A DNA stretch of 64,000 nucleotides. It comes from Chrysomallon squamiferum. Taxonomy: Eukaryota; Mollusca; Gastropoda; Neomphalida; Peltospiridae. Location of the stretch: assembly GCA_012295275.1 (NCBI GenBank), contig CM022671.1, positions 27,241,822 through 27,305,821 of the forward strand, read 5' to 3'. The position numbers and the translations under genes were made by a program. This document shows positions 1 to 14,075 of this stretch, one piece after another. Positions within the stretch are counted from its first letter, which is position 1. Every line of letters begins with the position of its first letter. Under the pieces are notes generated by a model. That model was not told the DNA's origin and ran no database searches. It saw only the letters and a program-made list of their open reading frames with translations.

Positions 1-3000
1 AGTGTAATGAATAATTAATTAACAGAATGGTGGAAAACAAATATTGAAGAATGTATTTTAAAAATAGCATCAAGAAAATGTTGATGTGTTTTCTTTGTAA
101 GCACTCAGACCAGATTGTCAAACACTGTTATGTGTATTAGTGATGTTACACTGAATATATTAATCAGAATTTTGATATGTTTACCTTCTAAATTTTGTAG
201 ATGATTTTAAAGAATGCTGCATAAAGTTATTACATTCTGTTTAGTTAAAATAAAAATAAAAAATAAAAAAATGATGGGAAAATGTTCTTCAGTAATCAGT
301 TTACTTGGGCCAAATGCTGATTCTGTTATGCTTATTCAGATGTGTAAAACTCCATGTTTCTGTTCAGTGTGAACAAGTATACTGGTGTATTTAATTAACA
401 AAATGGATAGATTTTATGAATAAAGTGTTTAGCCATTATTTTTATTATTTATTATTATTATTATTTTTTTTTTTTCAAAAGAATTTTAGGGTTGGTGTTT
501 GTTAATTTGTCAGAATATATTTGTGTATTATGTATGATGCTTAATAAAAAGATAATTCCCATAGTTTTGTCCTAGTCTGTGGAATTAGTAAGTTCTTTCA
601 CTTATTTTCTAAATGCAGTAAATAGTCTGGTTCTCAAAAACACATACTGAGATTTCTTCTCTTTTTTCAAAAATACATAAACAGTAATTTAGTAAACTAT
701 TACAAAACCAGACTTGACTTCACTATTCCTTTAAGTTTCTCTCATTGTAAGTCTTCAATCAGCTGATACATACAGAAAGTCTGTGTGTGTAAAATCATTT
801 TTCCTTTTGTATTAAACTCTTTGTTACTGACATGGTCAGTGTTTGAGCAAAAAAAACAGAAAAACAAAATTGGTATTTTTGTTATCACAACACCAGGGGA
901 TGAAAAAACAAATGTTTTTAAAAAGCTTTTTGTTTTCTCTTTCTATTAACTGTCTGCCAGTGTTTTGACAAACCCATTGGTAATTTTGTATTTCACTTTA
1001 TCAGAAAATAACAAAGACATGGAATCACTAAAAAGTAAACTCCAGATTTGTAGTAATGATTTTTTTATTTGTATTTAATTATAAATAAGTGAATTTTTTT
1101 AAAAAGTCTTTGGCTGTTAATTGACTTGTTTATTTATAAAACCAGATGTTTTACGATGGCAAAAAACACAAAAAACAACACCTTAGACAGTTAGTTGAAT
1201 GAGTGATGGATTTTTGAAGTGAAGTTTAAAGTGAATAAAATGGCTGGATTGATGTCACAAAAGACTGGATTGTAGGATAATGCTATGAATAAACATAAAG
1301 AATTAGCTGTTGAATGTAACAAAATATAAAACATTAAATTCTTCAAAGAGTATTTTTTGTTTATAATTTTTTTTATAATTAACCTAATCCTTTTAATTTG
1401 TGAAACAGAATTAAGACAAACAAACAAGCAGTTCTTTATATCTTAATTAACTTAGTAATCTAATGTTAATCCTCTTAATGATATAACACATGCTAACAGA
1501 CTGAGACTGAGACAGAGTCAGAAAGACAGAAACACGCACACACACACACAAAGAGACTGACAGACCAGTATGCAGAATGCTTGAACACAAAACCCCATTC
1601 TTTCTCAACATGCAGAAACTTTCACATGAACAAATTTATCAGTCAACATTTTTAAAATATGCTTTTATATCCACTGTTTGAACTGAAACACAGCTGTCCT
1701 GGGATACAATCAAGGCTGCTAGAAAGATTGTCTGTGATTGGTTTTATCTTAGAGAGAAGACAAATATAAATAGTCTTACACCTCTCTGTCTAGTTCTAAC
1801 TAGTTGCTCTTTCCAAGATACGATCCCAGTACCTATTACACGTTAGGTCAGCTGCTTAACCACAACAACACAGATCTTTTTGTTTTGATGAGAAAAACAT
1901 TGCTTAATATGACATAATACAGACATATGAATAATCAATTTTATTTACGAAAAAAACGTTAAAAGAAAAACAGCTAAAATGGCTAAAACTGGACTGAAGA
2001 ACGATGTTTTCATTAATGAAAAAAAACACACAAATTACTACAAGTTGTAGCGCGGAGCTGAGGGGGCCCACCCAGGGAGACAGGTAAGTCGTGCTTTAAG
2101 CCTCTTTCCCTGTCTCATCCCACTGAAAACACGGATTGTGACAGTGTTGATGATAAATCGGGTGACAAATGGCTGCGGAATCTCCTCTGATTAATAATCA
2201 ACACATTTCTGTCTTTTCTAGTCAATGACCCAACAATGAAATTCCTCAATGGATCAAAAGAAAAGAGAAAAAGAAAAAAGAATAAAAAATAAGAAATCTC
2301 ATAAAAAAATTGTGACATAAAAATAGTCACTGTTCTGTCATTTATATCGTGCTTGAAGACATTGTGTGGAAAGTTTGTGTTTTGTTTGGCTAGCTAATGT
2401 AATCTCTTTGATAAAGAATGGATTTGTATGAATAGTGTGAGATGTTTTTCTTTATTAATAAATATTACTGTCGGATTGGAGAAATGTTAATTTGTTCATT
2501 GATGAATGTGTTTATTGATTTGTGACTAATTTTAATGAACTTACCAATCATTGTGTTTCTGTGTGTTGAGTGTTTTTGTGTTTCATATGTGCATCTATAT
2601 GCATGAATGTATTTGTGTGTATTTTACATGTGTTAGTGTGATAGAAAAGAGCATTTTTTTTCTTGTTTAATATATATATATATATATATGTAAAAATATA
2701 TCAAAACATTAGTTTCAACACATGTAACATGTACCATCTGCATTCAAAAGTAATTTTATTAAATTAACCTTTTACTCAGAAAAATCACACTCATTGTCAA
2801 TAATTAATCAAACATGAATCTCCATTAATTATGATGAACTGGTGAAAAAGTCAAATTTCATTTTTAAACTTTAAACTTTAAATGACTCTTTTTTTTTTTT
2901 TTTAAAAACAAAACCAAAAAAGGGAATGGTTCGTTCGTGACGATTAGCGGAAAGTTTAGTTCGGCAGGTTTTCTAATCCATCAGAGGGTGAAAACCGTGT

Positions 3001-3150
3001 ACACATTACACAGCCCCCAGGCTCTTGTGTCACTCCAAGTGTGCAACTTCCCACCATCCCGACAAAACGAATTCCTCTTAATTGATCAATTTATCAAGAG
3101 TTGTAAAACTCTGCAGGATCAGCTTGGAGGGAGGAGCATCAATCAAGCTG
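1..3150. other. AT-rich intron with no recognisable gene
   Basis: Short A and T tracts, a 20-bp (AT)n at 2670-2689 and a small (AC)n near 1532. Slightly GC-richer patches occur at 2045-2200 and 2930-3150, without a supported function. Confidence 0.6.
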
Positions 3151-3157
3151 GGGGTAT

Positions 3158-3745
3158 GATATACCTGTAGGTAATCATGACAAACAATAGAAAATCAGTT
3201 ATATCTTCGTGTCTCTGGCACTGATGAATGAAAAAGGCTGATGTTACAAAACATCAAAGGGGAGTGTTGTAGTGGAAGGTTGAAATATTTTATTAAATCT
3301 GTGGATTATACAACATGATAATTTTTTATCAAGGAATAGGTAGATAATTACTTTTATCACTTGACAGGTTGTTCTTTTATTACTTATTGCATTTAGCAGA
3401 AAGTTTTGTTTAATATGTACCTTCCCATAGACAGGGGGCACAAAAACCACACATTTTGTAATAAACCATATATTAAGGTGGCTGGTTGGAATGGGAGATA
3501 GCCCAATGGGAGCAGCAAGAAGGAATATCATGTGATACATCGTACCTCAGGCCAAAATATTCTCCTGTTGAGCTATAACCTATCCCTTTGGTTGCAGTGA
3601 AGTGCATCAACAGTTGTGTGTGTGTGTACAGGTAACCATCGGGAACAAGCGACTGGGAGAAACAATTACATCACACCATCTGTGGCAGTGATAAGTGAAA
3701 AAGGTCACCACTGCAGAACATCAAAGGGAGTGGAAAGGTTTCATG
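3158..3745. repeat. Pair of diverged direct repeats (3158-3285 and 3628-3745)
   Basis: Both copies carry a CTGKGGCA/CTCTGGCACTGATGA-type start, GTGAAAAAGG/ATGAAAAAGGC, and ACATCAAAGGGRAGTG in the same order, about 470 bp apart. The SINE-like segment A lies between them, suggesting one inserted repeat unit or an old duplication. Confidence 0.5.
3505..3610 (-). repeat. Possible SINE-like repeat, copy A
   Basis: On the minus strand, GGTTATAGCTCAACAGGAGA followed by ATATTTTGGCCTGAGGTACG contains an A-box-like TAGCTCAACAG and resembles the segment at 11740-11820 (CTCAGGGGGGAATAGTTTTG then GTGTGAGGTATGA). The similarity is short and diverged. A dispersed repeat is more likely than a gene. Confidence 0.35.
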
Positions 3746-4019
3746 TATGTACAACATTTAATTGAATATTCCAGCAGAGGAGAAAAACATGCATAATTTA
3801 TAAAATCTGAACAATAAATGTTAATTGACTGTTACTTACTAAACAAACAAATAAATCTGCTTTTCATCAGTTCAACTAAGACTTTTATGTTATTGGTTAT
3901 ATGCGGTTTTTAAACAATAATGGAATTTACAAAGACAGTTTTGATTTTAAATAGATAATTATATTATCAGTGGTGATATAAAGGCATGTTATATCTACAT
4001 TTTACAAATTTGGTGAATT

Positions 4020-4020
<1 letters not shown>

Positions 4021-4054
<34 letters not shown>

Positions 4055-4070
4055 GATTATTATTATTATT
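4021..4070. repeat. (TCA)n-(TTA)n microsatellite
   Basis: Eleven TCA units, then GAT and TTA units. Confidence 0.95.
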
Positions 4071-5351
4071 GCAGCCATCATTGAGAACTATGTTTATTGA
4101 TTAACAACAAATTATTTGTATGTATACTTTCAACTTATAAACATACCTAGAATCTGAAAGAATATGAATAAATTTGAAAAAAGTACTGATAAATAAATAA
4201 TGCCTTAATATGTCATAAATCATGGTTTTATTTTTAAAAGTGTAAGTAAAACCTGTTTTTAACAACACAAATTTGTCAAAACAAGCAATGAGACATTAGG
4301 GTATTTGAAGAAGATAAAGAAAAACCCACACCATGCTAATTATTACCATTTATAGATCTACATGTATATATTTACATCTCTTTAAGTTACAGATTCAAAA
4401 CAAACATATTCACAAATTATATTTTCAAAAGTATCTTTAATAATTGATTATTTTTTTTAAAATACAAATAAAACATTTAACAAAAATATATTTTTTTTTT
4501 TACACTTAAATTTATCTCCAATTAATATTATTAATATTACTACTACTACTACTGATGCCACTATTACTATTGTTATTATTATCATCATTTCATCATCATT
4601 TTAACTATTAAACAATATATACATTATATAGTAATTTTTTTATCTTCTTTGCCTGGGTAAACTTGGACAATACTAAACGGTTCTCGAAACACTTAATAAG
4701 ATCTCACCCATTAATGAACGTGGACCAGTGCAGCATTAAAATGACTGCGACTGATTAAGTGATTTACTCTCGTCTTTGTAAGTGGGATTAATGCCAGCGA
4801 TCAAAGGATTTTTCTCACGTTCAAGGTGTTTATATTTACTGCATGAATAACAAGTAACCATTGGCCAGGTGGGGATGAAGAAAACGAGCGTGCAGGTTTT
4901 AGTCACCTTTTCACCAGGTGAAAACAATGACCATCACGAAGTGATACAACTCACAAAACTGAATTTGCATTAAGACTGTACGAGTCTTAACACTGAAAGG
5001 TTACTGAAAACTGAGATAATGATGCATTTGTATTCATAGTGTACAAGAATTTATATATATTGATATTGAAAGAGTAATAATAAGGATGTTTGTTAGAGAT
5101 ATACTTGTGTGTTGATTGATTATCTGTATTGATAGCGCAAAAGACTTATTGATATTTTTGTTGATAGTCTAAGAGATATTGGTGTTTGTTTTGATAATGC
5201 AAAATAATATTGGTATTTGTATTGATAATGTATGAGATATTGATGTGTGTGAAAATTTTATTCTAATTAAAATTAATATTTAAAAAATAACCTTTCAAGT
5301 AGACATTCTTAATAGCTAAAGTAAAAATAAAAATTGTTTATTTTAGAACTC

Positions 5352-5504
5352 AGAATAAAAAAATAAATAAAAAAATAAATAAAATAATAACTAAATAAAA
5401 AAAAAAAAAAATAAAATAAAATAAAATAAAATAAAATAATAATAATAATAATAAATAATAATAATAATAATAATAATTAAATTATAAATAAATAAATATT
5501 GTTA
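5352..5504. repeat. A-rich simple repeats (AAAT, AAAAT, AAT)
   Basis: AAAT, AAAAT and AAT units with a 15-bp poly-A. Confidence 0.93.
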
Positions 5505-6515
5505 TTCTTTGTACCAAATATATGATTTCAAATTTTCTTTCATTAATTGTAATTAATTTCACACACTCTAACAATGTTACACACATATATGTGACATACA
5601 GACATATATAACATGGGCTGATATCAATGCAGGACTGTGACATACATGAGAACAATGCTGATTGTGTTGCAGTAATGGGACGAAATGACAAAATGACACA
5701 ACAGTGACATAACATTGACAGTGACAACAGCTGCCATTTCTCATACAGAATGTGTGAATGTGAGAAAAGTGGAATTTAATTAATTTTCTTTTCTGAATTT
5801 ATTATGGACTTATTAAACAAAGAAAGAAAGAAAGAAAAGTTTGTGTGTTTGATGTAGTTTGTTTCAGAATGGATGAAACAGTCACTGTTATTTGATTAGA
5901 CTCTTACACACACACACACACACACATAGCTATAGGCATGCTTGTTTCAACACATATACACACAAGCATATGTATACCTTTATATATCAAGTACACACAC
6001 ACACCAACACACACACACATCCACACACACTCAAATATTCATCAATTTTAATTTAAATACCAAAAGCCGTACAGATGTGTCATATCATATAGTTAAATCA
6101 GCAGTAACCCAGATATTCTCGTATATCGACTACAGCCACAACATGTCAACGCCCAGGCTGTTGCAGTACACAGCACATTAAGCATGGTTAAAGACTGTTG
6201 TCGTTACGAGAACATTCTCAGCCGTTTATCACTGCGTCTGCCCAACACAGCCGTTGTCACGCTGTTACAGAGTGCAACACAACATCATGTCAGCAGGTGT
6301 AGTTGTGGTCGATGATGTCAGTGTGGTTATAAAACTCCCGTGGATGAGGAAACGAGTCGAAGTTTTAATTTTCTGACAGGTTTATGACAATTTTGCATTT
6401 TGAGTCGTTGTGTCAGACTTGTTGTAGTGTGTTTTAAAGAATAAAACCTGAATTAGGTAAGAAAGTAAAACCACACAGATTACTTCATGTTATTAATCTG
6501 AACTCTTCAAAGTAA

Positions 6516-6516
<1 letters not shown>

Positions 6517-6552
<36 letters not shown>
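6517..6552. repeat. (CA)n microsatellite
   Basis: Uninterrupted CA tract of 36 bp. Shorter AC-rich stretches lie at 5909-5926 and 5994-6030. Confidence 0.95.
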
Positions 6553-6553
<1 letters not shown>

Positions 6554-7005
6554 TATCACACATACACAAAAACATAGACCTTTAAACAAAATATATAATA
6601 AAAAAAAAATTAAAAATTAAAAATTAAAAATCCAAAATAATATACATTTCAAATGTAATTCACAATTTTATAAACTGAAGGAATATAAACAGGAGGTATT
6701 CACAAACACAAAAAAAAAATATCTGCATATTAACATCAGCATTTTTATCATATTCAGTGATATTAAATACACTTTCTTTCATAAATGGGAACAGTTAGAT
6801 TTTTTCTGTTTAATTATTAAAACATAAAAATGTGATAACTCTCTTTAATCCTGCACCTATATTGCTACAAATGGCTGCCTAATTTACATGTCATATAATT
6901 TTATTTTATAGTCTCATAAATGTTTAAAATTAATAAATATTTATTATCCAACCGCTCATAAACAGATATATAAATTGTACACTGAATATCTTCATATGCT
7001 ATAGT

Positions 7006-7245
7006 TTATTATTATTATTATTATTATTATAATTATTTTTTATTATTAGTATTAATATTATTATTACTGTTGTTGTTGTTATTATCATTATTGTTGTTGT
7101 TGTTGTTGTTACTATTATTCTAAAATTTCTTCATATGTTACAGATTATTAATATTAATATTATTATTATTATTATTATTATTGTTATTATTACATTTATT
7201 ATTATTATTATTATGTTATTATTATTATTATTACTTACCACCACC

Positions 7246-7278
<33 letters not shown>

Positions 7279-7290
7279 GTTGTTATTTAG
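7006..7290. repeat. Compound trinucleotide repeat cluster
   Basis: (TTA)n, (GTT)n, (ATT)n, (ACC)n and (ACT)n runs succeed each other over about 285 bp. Confidence 0.95.
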
Positions 7291-7599
7291 TATTATTAAA
7301 ACAGGATCCCTGTTAAATGGCTGTTTTCAGTGACAATTTGTTACAATAATACTGCCATTACATTTTATTATCTCAGACAAGAACATCAAACACAAACACT
7401 GTTTGGACTCAGATTTCCAGACACTTTAACAATTTTCAAATTTAATCAAATGGAAAGCTGACTTAATAGCATTAAAGCCACACCATTTGCAGTTTCCATG
7501 GCATCACAATCTGCAATATTTACTGTAGTGTTACTGTTTCGTTTGTAGAATACTTATTTTATTTTTGTTCCTCAGTTCTGTGTTTGATCACTTAAAATT

Positions 7600-9290
7600 A
7601 CGTGGGAGCTAAATAATTATAAATAAAATAAAAATTAGCACTATTTTCAAAAAAATTTCTTATGATGTATTTACTATATTTAAAAAAAAAAAACAACAAC
7701 CTATTTAAAATAAATGCCTTTAAAAAAAAAAAATAATAATAATAATAAACTGGGTCTTTTCTTTTATATGAGTAAAATAAATAAAAAATTAAATTTATAA
7801 GTTAAAAAATAATTTTAATAAATAAAAATTTAAAAAAAATACACCTTTCAAATAAATTAATCAATAAATCATTAAATAAATAAATTGGTCTTTTCTTTTA
7901 TATGAATAAAAAAAACCCAAAAACAAAAAAATCAAAATAAAAAAAAAAAAAAATAAAAAACAATTTAAATATAAAAATAAAAAAAAATAATCAATAAAAA
8001 ACAATAAACAAAACCCCTAAAAGCATGTCATGGAGATAACAGATAATTTATTTATGCACATATATATATATGTTGTATATATATATATATATTTTCTATA
8101 CAAACTGTAAATAAAACTGATAATATATATGTGTCTATGTACGCATCTGTTGTTAAATATGTGTGTGTATGTTGTTTCTTTTTTTTTTACAAATTTAATA
8201 CATAACTCTACAAAACAAGAAAGCTACAAAAACAAATAAAACAACAACAACAACAACATATCTAAGATTCTTAGTACGACACAAGCAATGAACACAGACA
8301 TAAATGTTACTTCTCAGATGATCAGAGGGAAGGATGGATGGTCTGACAGGTGGATTTTTTGGTAAATTTAACATTTACACAGGCTGCCGTGGGCAGTGTT
8401 TAGTCTTTATTTCAACAACAACTGTTTCTAAGGACAGCGAGTGTAGCTAACTGGTGCCTTACTTAATCCCCGAGCAAATACCTCTATCCGAGGATCAACA
8501 CATGACGACTTTGATCGGAGTTGTTGGCCCTGCCCTGACATGTGAGTGAGTAAGATGCACCTAACAAAAATGTCAAAGAAGATAGAAAGAGCGAGAATTC
8601 AAGTTAGGTCTGAAATAAATGGTGAATTTAGAAAACATGGCCAAAAAAAGGGTTAATCCTGAGGATTTGGATTTGTGTGTGGATTCAACAGAGGATAATA
8701 CTGTTGTGGTAATCTGTTTAAAGTGTTAAAAAAAAAAAAAAAAAAAGGAGAAGAAGGAGAGTAGAAAATGGCATGGTTATTTTTGAAATAGGATTGGATT
8801 AAAGTGTGGTTTAAAAAAAAAAGAGAAGAAAAAAGTTGAAAGAGTTTGTTATTTTTGGAAGATAACTGCATGGAGTAGGTTATAAAATTTAAAAACAAAA
8901 AAAAAAAGAGTTAAACTGATTGTTATTTTTACAAGAGGTTAGGATTATATAAAGAAATTTGAAAATATAAATATTAAAAATTAAATAAAAAAATAGAATC
9001 ATTATTTTTAAAAGACAGTTGGTTTTTATTTTGATATAAAAAAAAATAAGAGAAACAATAAAGAAAAATAAAAAAAAAATTTATTTTTAACATTTTAAAA
9101 AATATTAACTTAAAACAAAAATGGAAAAATAAAAATATATAATATTTATTTTTAAAAAGATTTTTAAAACTATTAATTTAAAAAAAAAAAACCAAAAAAA
9201 AAATTGAAGGAAAAAAAAATTAAAATACTACTTATTTTAAAAAGAACTTTAAAACTAAAAACATACTTTTTTAAAAATATGGCACTACTA
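7600..9290. other. Strongly A-rich, strand-asymmetric stretch
   Basis: The plus strand is dominated by A tracts and AAAT/AAAAT runs, with a more mixed patch at about 8270-8570. No gene or element is seen apart from that patch; open frames here are A/T-tract translations. Confidence 0.7.
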
Positions 9291-9649
9291 GGGTGTTCAT
9301 ATTTGCTTGATAAATGCAAAAATACTGTGGACTATATCCTCATGGAGAAATGCTGTTTAAATAAAATGGAGCTGTAAAATAATTTCTGGTGTGAGACCTA
9401 TCTTAAATATGTCTCTTTGTAAAGTGTTTTCAAATATGACCTTTGTATTTGTTATTTCTAGTCCACATTAGTAGCGAGTCACATTTCAGAGAAGTCACGT
9501 ATGTTTAGTCAGAGAACACAATACACATCTAGCAGAGCTCAGCAAATATGTAATTCAGAATGATGCAAATTAAAGGATTTATAAAATAAAAGTAATAGTA
9601 ATAAATTTTGTATAAGTATTGTTATATGAGAACAATTTTAAATTTTACA

Positions 9650-9650
<1 letters not shown>

Positions 9651-9692
<42 letters not shown>

Positions 9693-9719
9693 TTATTATT
9701 ATTTATTTATTTATTATTA
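9651..9719. repeat. (ATT)n microsatellite passing into (ATTT)n
   Basis: Near-pure ATT for about 40 bp, then ATTT units. Confidence 0.95.
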
Positions 9720-10317
9720 AAATTATTTTTTGGACTTTATTATGTGCTGAAAATATGCATTTACCTACACACACATGCAATATGATAAAATACATTTTAA
9801 GAATTTTAATGAAACATCAGTAGTATTACCAATATTTTTAAAAAAAGAGAAAGAAATATATATATACTGTTTTTCATAAACTTAGGAGTTTTTTGAATAT
9901 ATTTTTACCCTTAACACCGCATGTCCCATGAGCCTGGAGTTGCCTGTATAGTAAATAAATATAAATAAATAAAAAAGAAAAAGAATAAAAACATATTCAG
10001 TGTAAGGGAAATAATTCAGTTGTCTTATAAATAGATAAGCCTTCCAGAGTTTCCCCCCTTGAATCACAATCTTTGAAATACGAATATTTATTTTTATTTT
10101 ATATTTAGAAAATTATTTTCCATCAGCCGAAGAATTTAAAAAGGTAAAATGTTTTATTTGCAGTTCAATCAGTTATTCATTATTATTTTTTTCTCGAAAT
10201 GTTTTAAATAACATCTAACTATATCCTAATCTGGTTTGCAAAAAATTAAGATTTGCTTGGGAGAAGGGAGAGAACTCTGTTATGTTCCCGTTGTGGTTTG
10301 TTAAATTTATCGGCATT

Positions 10318-10321
10318 AAAA

Positions 10322-10352
<31 letters not shown>

Positions 10353-10355
10353 ATA
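10318..10355. repeat. (AAAT)n microsatellite
   Basis: About nine AAAT units. Confidence 0.95.
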
Positions 10356-11180
10356 TTTGATTATTATTGAAAGTATTATACAAAACTAATATAAACTTCT
10401 TAAGCGATGTACTTTTACTGCAATAAATACTAGTTGGTAATAAATATTCTTTCATCTGTTTCAAACTATTCAAGATATATTAATAAAACAAACAAATGCT
10501 TTTTTAAGCTATCACAGAACACCACTGAAATCACAATTAAAAAAAAAAAAAAAAAAAAAGTTTATTCTATTAACACTGTAAATAACACTGTAAATAATAC
10601 AACAGTCTCTTTAATAAATATGTCACTTAATAACATCGAAATATTCTAATAATTTATTGTCTAAGTCATCATTTTGCAAATGGTGTTAAAAGCAAATTAT
10701 AAAATTTCATGTAAAAACATTAAAAAAAAAAAGGCAGTTTCATTAGAATTTTTCATTTTTCAGTGCCAGTCTGACATTTGCCTGAAAGATAAAACTAATT
10801 GTCATAGAGATTTTCTCTCTCTCAAAGTCATTTTTCTTTTTGTCACCCTCTTTACACCCTTACCCCTCAAACAACCCCTAAATAATAAATAATGATAAAT
10901 AAAATAAAGGAAGAAGATAGCATAAAAAATACTGAATTATAATTTTATTTATTTATTTGTTTATTTATGTTTTTGTTAATACACTAAAATTATTTTTAAA
11001 AAAACTCCACCTAAACAAACTGAAAACCACCAATAATATTGAACCAAAGAAAATGCAACCTAGCAGTGTGTAAATGTGTAATTTACAACATCAGTTATGA
11101 TTATAATATTTTCAGTGTTATGACAAAATCTTATTGTTAAGGAGTTGATTCTTCTGCCTTTTTATTATTTTATATTAAAT

Positions 11181-11183
<3 letters not shown>

Positions 11184-11216
<33 letters not shown>

Positions 11217-11224
11217 TTATTTAT
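11184..11224. repeat. (ATTT)n microsatellite
   Basis: About ten ATTT units; poly-T (11351-11371) and poly-A (11413-11431) tracts follow. Confidence 0.95.
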
Positions 11225-11739
11225 AAAACAGTATAAACAATGATAAATAAAATTAATTTGTCAATATAATTCTTGGAGAGTTAATGAAATCCACCTTCTA
11301 TTTATTAAATAATAAAAATAGTGGAAGAGAACAACAGGTACCAACCTTCTTTTTTTTTTTTTTTTTTTTTTAAATTTATTATTAATCAATTTTCTTATGA
11401 AAAACAACATAATAAAAAAAAAAAAAAAAAAGGGAAAAATACAAAGAAAAAATATCTTTAAAACAATAAGAAAGAAGAAAAAAAAAAACAAACAAAAAAA
11501 AACATTCCAATAAACATAAGTGTATTGGAATAAAATAAGATAACAAGAAATCAAGGCTCATTTGTCTGTGTTTAGTGTGTTTCTCAAGTGCAAGGAGTTA
11601 TAGTACAGACCTACCCTGGGATTAACACAAAAAAAAAAAAAAACTATAAAATTATGACAAAACATGAAAGTATTACTGTGAATTACAACAGTAAACTGGG
11701 TTTATAGCTCTTCACATGAAGCAACATTTTAAACATAAA

Positions 11740-11820
11740 CACCGCCTGTATCATACCTCACACCAAAACTATTCCCCCCTGAGCAGATTTATCTGTGTGG
11801 GTCGCAACTCATACTTCTTG
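11740..11820 (-). repeat. Possible SINE-like repeat, copy B
   Basis: Shares GAATAGTTTTGGTGTGAGGT-type sequence with the minus strand of 3505-3610. The ends are unclear. Confidence 0.3.
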
Positions 11821-12091
11821 TGAATTGTTCGTCTATTGACAAAGGTAAAAATGGTCAAAAACACCATCGATTGCCACATTAACATATCTTGTGTGTGATG
11901 ACAATGCATGACGTCAACTGGAAGACGACATATTTGTTCTCTTTCAAACCACCATTACTCTCCCACACCACTAAACTTTCTTCTCAATAACAGGTCTCAA
12001 TCCACACTTTTGTGACTTGCTCAGACAATTGATTGCTGGGAACCTTGGTATTAAAAAAAAATATATATATATATATATATTCTTGAGTGTA

Positions 12092-12200
12092 GGACAAAAT
12101 GTCAACAGGTTAAATGAAAGTGGTCAAACGATCATGGACAGAATGTCAATGGCCTAAATGTCATAGGTCAAAGCACTGCAGACCAAATGTCAACTGGCAC
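12092..12200. repeat. Degenerate ATGTCAA minisatellite
   Basis: GGACAAAATGTCAACAGG, GGACAGAATGTCAATGG and AGACCAAATGTCAACTGG recur with AAATG/TCATAGGTCAAA linkers. The period is irregular, about 20-45 bp. Confidence 0.6.
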
Positions 12201-13870
12201 AAACAGAAAATAAAATGTACACACTAAAAAAGTACCATCAACCAGTTATTTCAAATCTGAAAAATGTTCCAATACAACACAGATTTCCCATGATAACCCA
12301 TTCATGAAAACATTTTTTTTTTGCCAGGAACTAATCTTTGATTCAAAATATGAAAAGCTCCACTGGCTTAAAGCATCACAGCATTTATGTACAGGTAGGT
12401 AGGTATACAGGATATGTATCTTAAATGACTTTAAATGATCTGCACTGATCTTCATCATTGAGATGTATATACACCATACACCAGTATCTAAAATTCAAGT
12501 AGAAGTAGAGGATAAGCAGGCATTGTATGGGTTTGATGAAAATGTGACACAATACATCAAGTATTCCATTACAACTTGAATTGTTGAAGTCTGATAGTTG
12601 TATTGAAAGTGAAAATCATGGTCAGTGTAGCAGTCACTAAAGGATTTAACGAGTTCAGTTTTAAACTGCCATAGATTGTTTGTCAGCATTTTATTTCCAT
12701 GTCATAAAAAATTCACAAATTTACAATGTTGATTAAAAATATTTCAGGTGACTTTTTAATTCAAATTCAAATTCACACTGTAACTTTAATTATCTCCCCT
12801 GCATGAAAGTGAAAAAATGTTGATAATTATCATTAATTTTTCATACATAACCAAAAACTGAATCCCCTCAAATCTTTTTTAAGTGGGGAAAAAAAAAGGC
12901 TTTTGATTAAAAATGGAAGTTGATGGCTTTTGACAGATTCTGTGTTACTTCTGTATAATCAAAGGCAGACATTTTGACCAACCTACCACAGTTAATGATG
13001 ATTCACTTTAGTCATTAACAGTTTGTCCAGACATTTTTGTCTGCAGCACAAAAAAACCTTCCTAACTTCATACACCAAGTCTACATCTGCTTCTTTTATT
13101 TGACAATGATTTCAAACTGCAGGGACAATATAACAGTAGTGTAAAGTTTTCTATTCAAACTGAAAACTCTGTGATAATCCTTGAGGTCAAAAAAAAAAAA
13201 AAAAAAAGATTTAACACCATCTGCTTGAAGTTTCAACAATACTGACCTAGTATCAAGGTTTAAAAAAAAAAAATTAAAATCTGTAGGTCAAATACAATGA
13301 CCCATAAATGGAAACACTCATATGTGAGAGACAGACATAAAAAAAATTAATAAAAAATTAGAAAGACTGCATGCTGTTATTGAGTAACATGGTGACATAG
13401 GACCTCAAGTCTTTTTTTTTTAAAATTCTTTTATGGCAACTTGTGTGTCTGCAGTTTGTATACCTGTCAAGCATGAAGCAATGCTTGAAACATGGAAAGA
13501 TAAAAGTTATTGCTTCACATGGCCTCCATGACATTTTTCTGAACAGCCACCTTCAAATAAATGTCAGAGTACTCCTAGTTAAAGGCTGAAATACATTCCC
13601 TTGTCTGTCTGTACTCTCTATGTAAGTCCAGGATTGTTATTAAATTTGTGTCTTCTTTTACTAAACTGTGTTACATATAGTAATTATGAATCTAAAAATA
13701 GTTTAGGTATATGGGTAATGTGTTTGGATGGGGTAAACCTACATAATCTAAAATAATTCATTAGGAATTCAAATTCAACAGTAAAAAAAAAAAAAAAAAA
13801 AGGTTATTTGTGTGGGTGACTGGGTAAGTTCATTTGAATCTCATAGGGGATTATGAATGTAATGTATTTT

Positions 13871-13936
13871 TATATTATGTGTAATATATTCAGATACATG
13901 TTATATATTATGTGTAATATATTCAGATACATGTTA
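13871..13936. repeat. 33-bp perfect tandem duplication
   Basis: TATATTATGTGTAATATATT followed by CAGATACATGTTA occurs twice in a row. Confidence 0.9.
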
Positions 13937-14075
13937 TATATTTAACATGGAGGTGTGCATTTCTGTTTATGTGTGAAGTTGTCCATATGATTAATCCAAA
14001 AAAAAAAAAAACCTGGAGTAGATATGTGCAGGTTTAATGTCTCTGTCTGTGTGTATGAATGTACATACACAAAGT

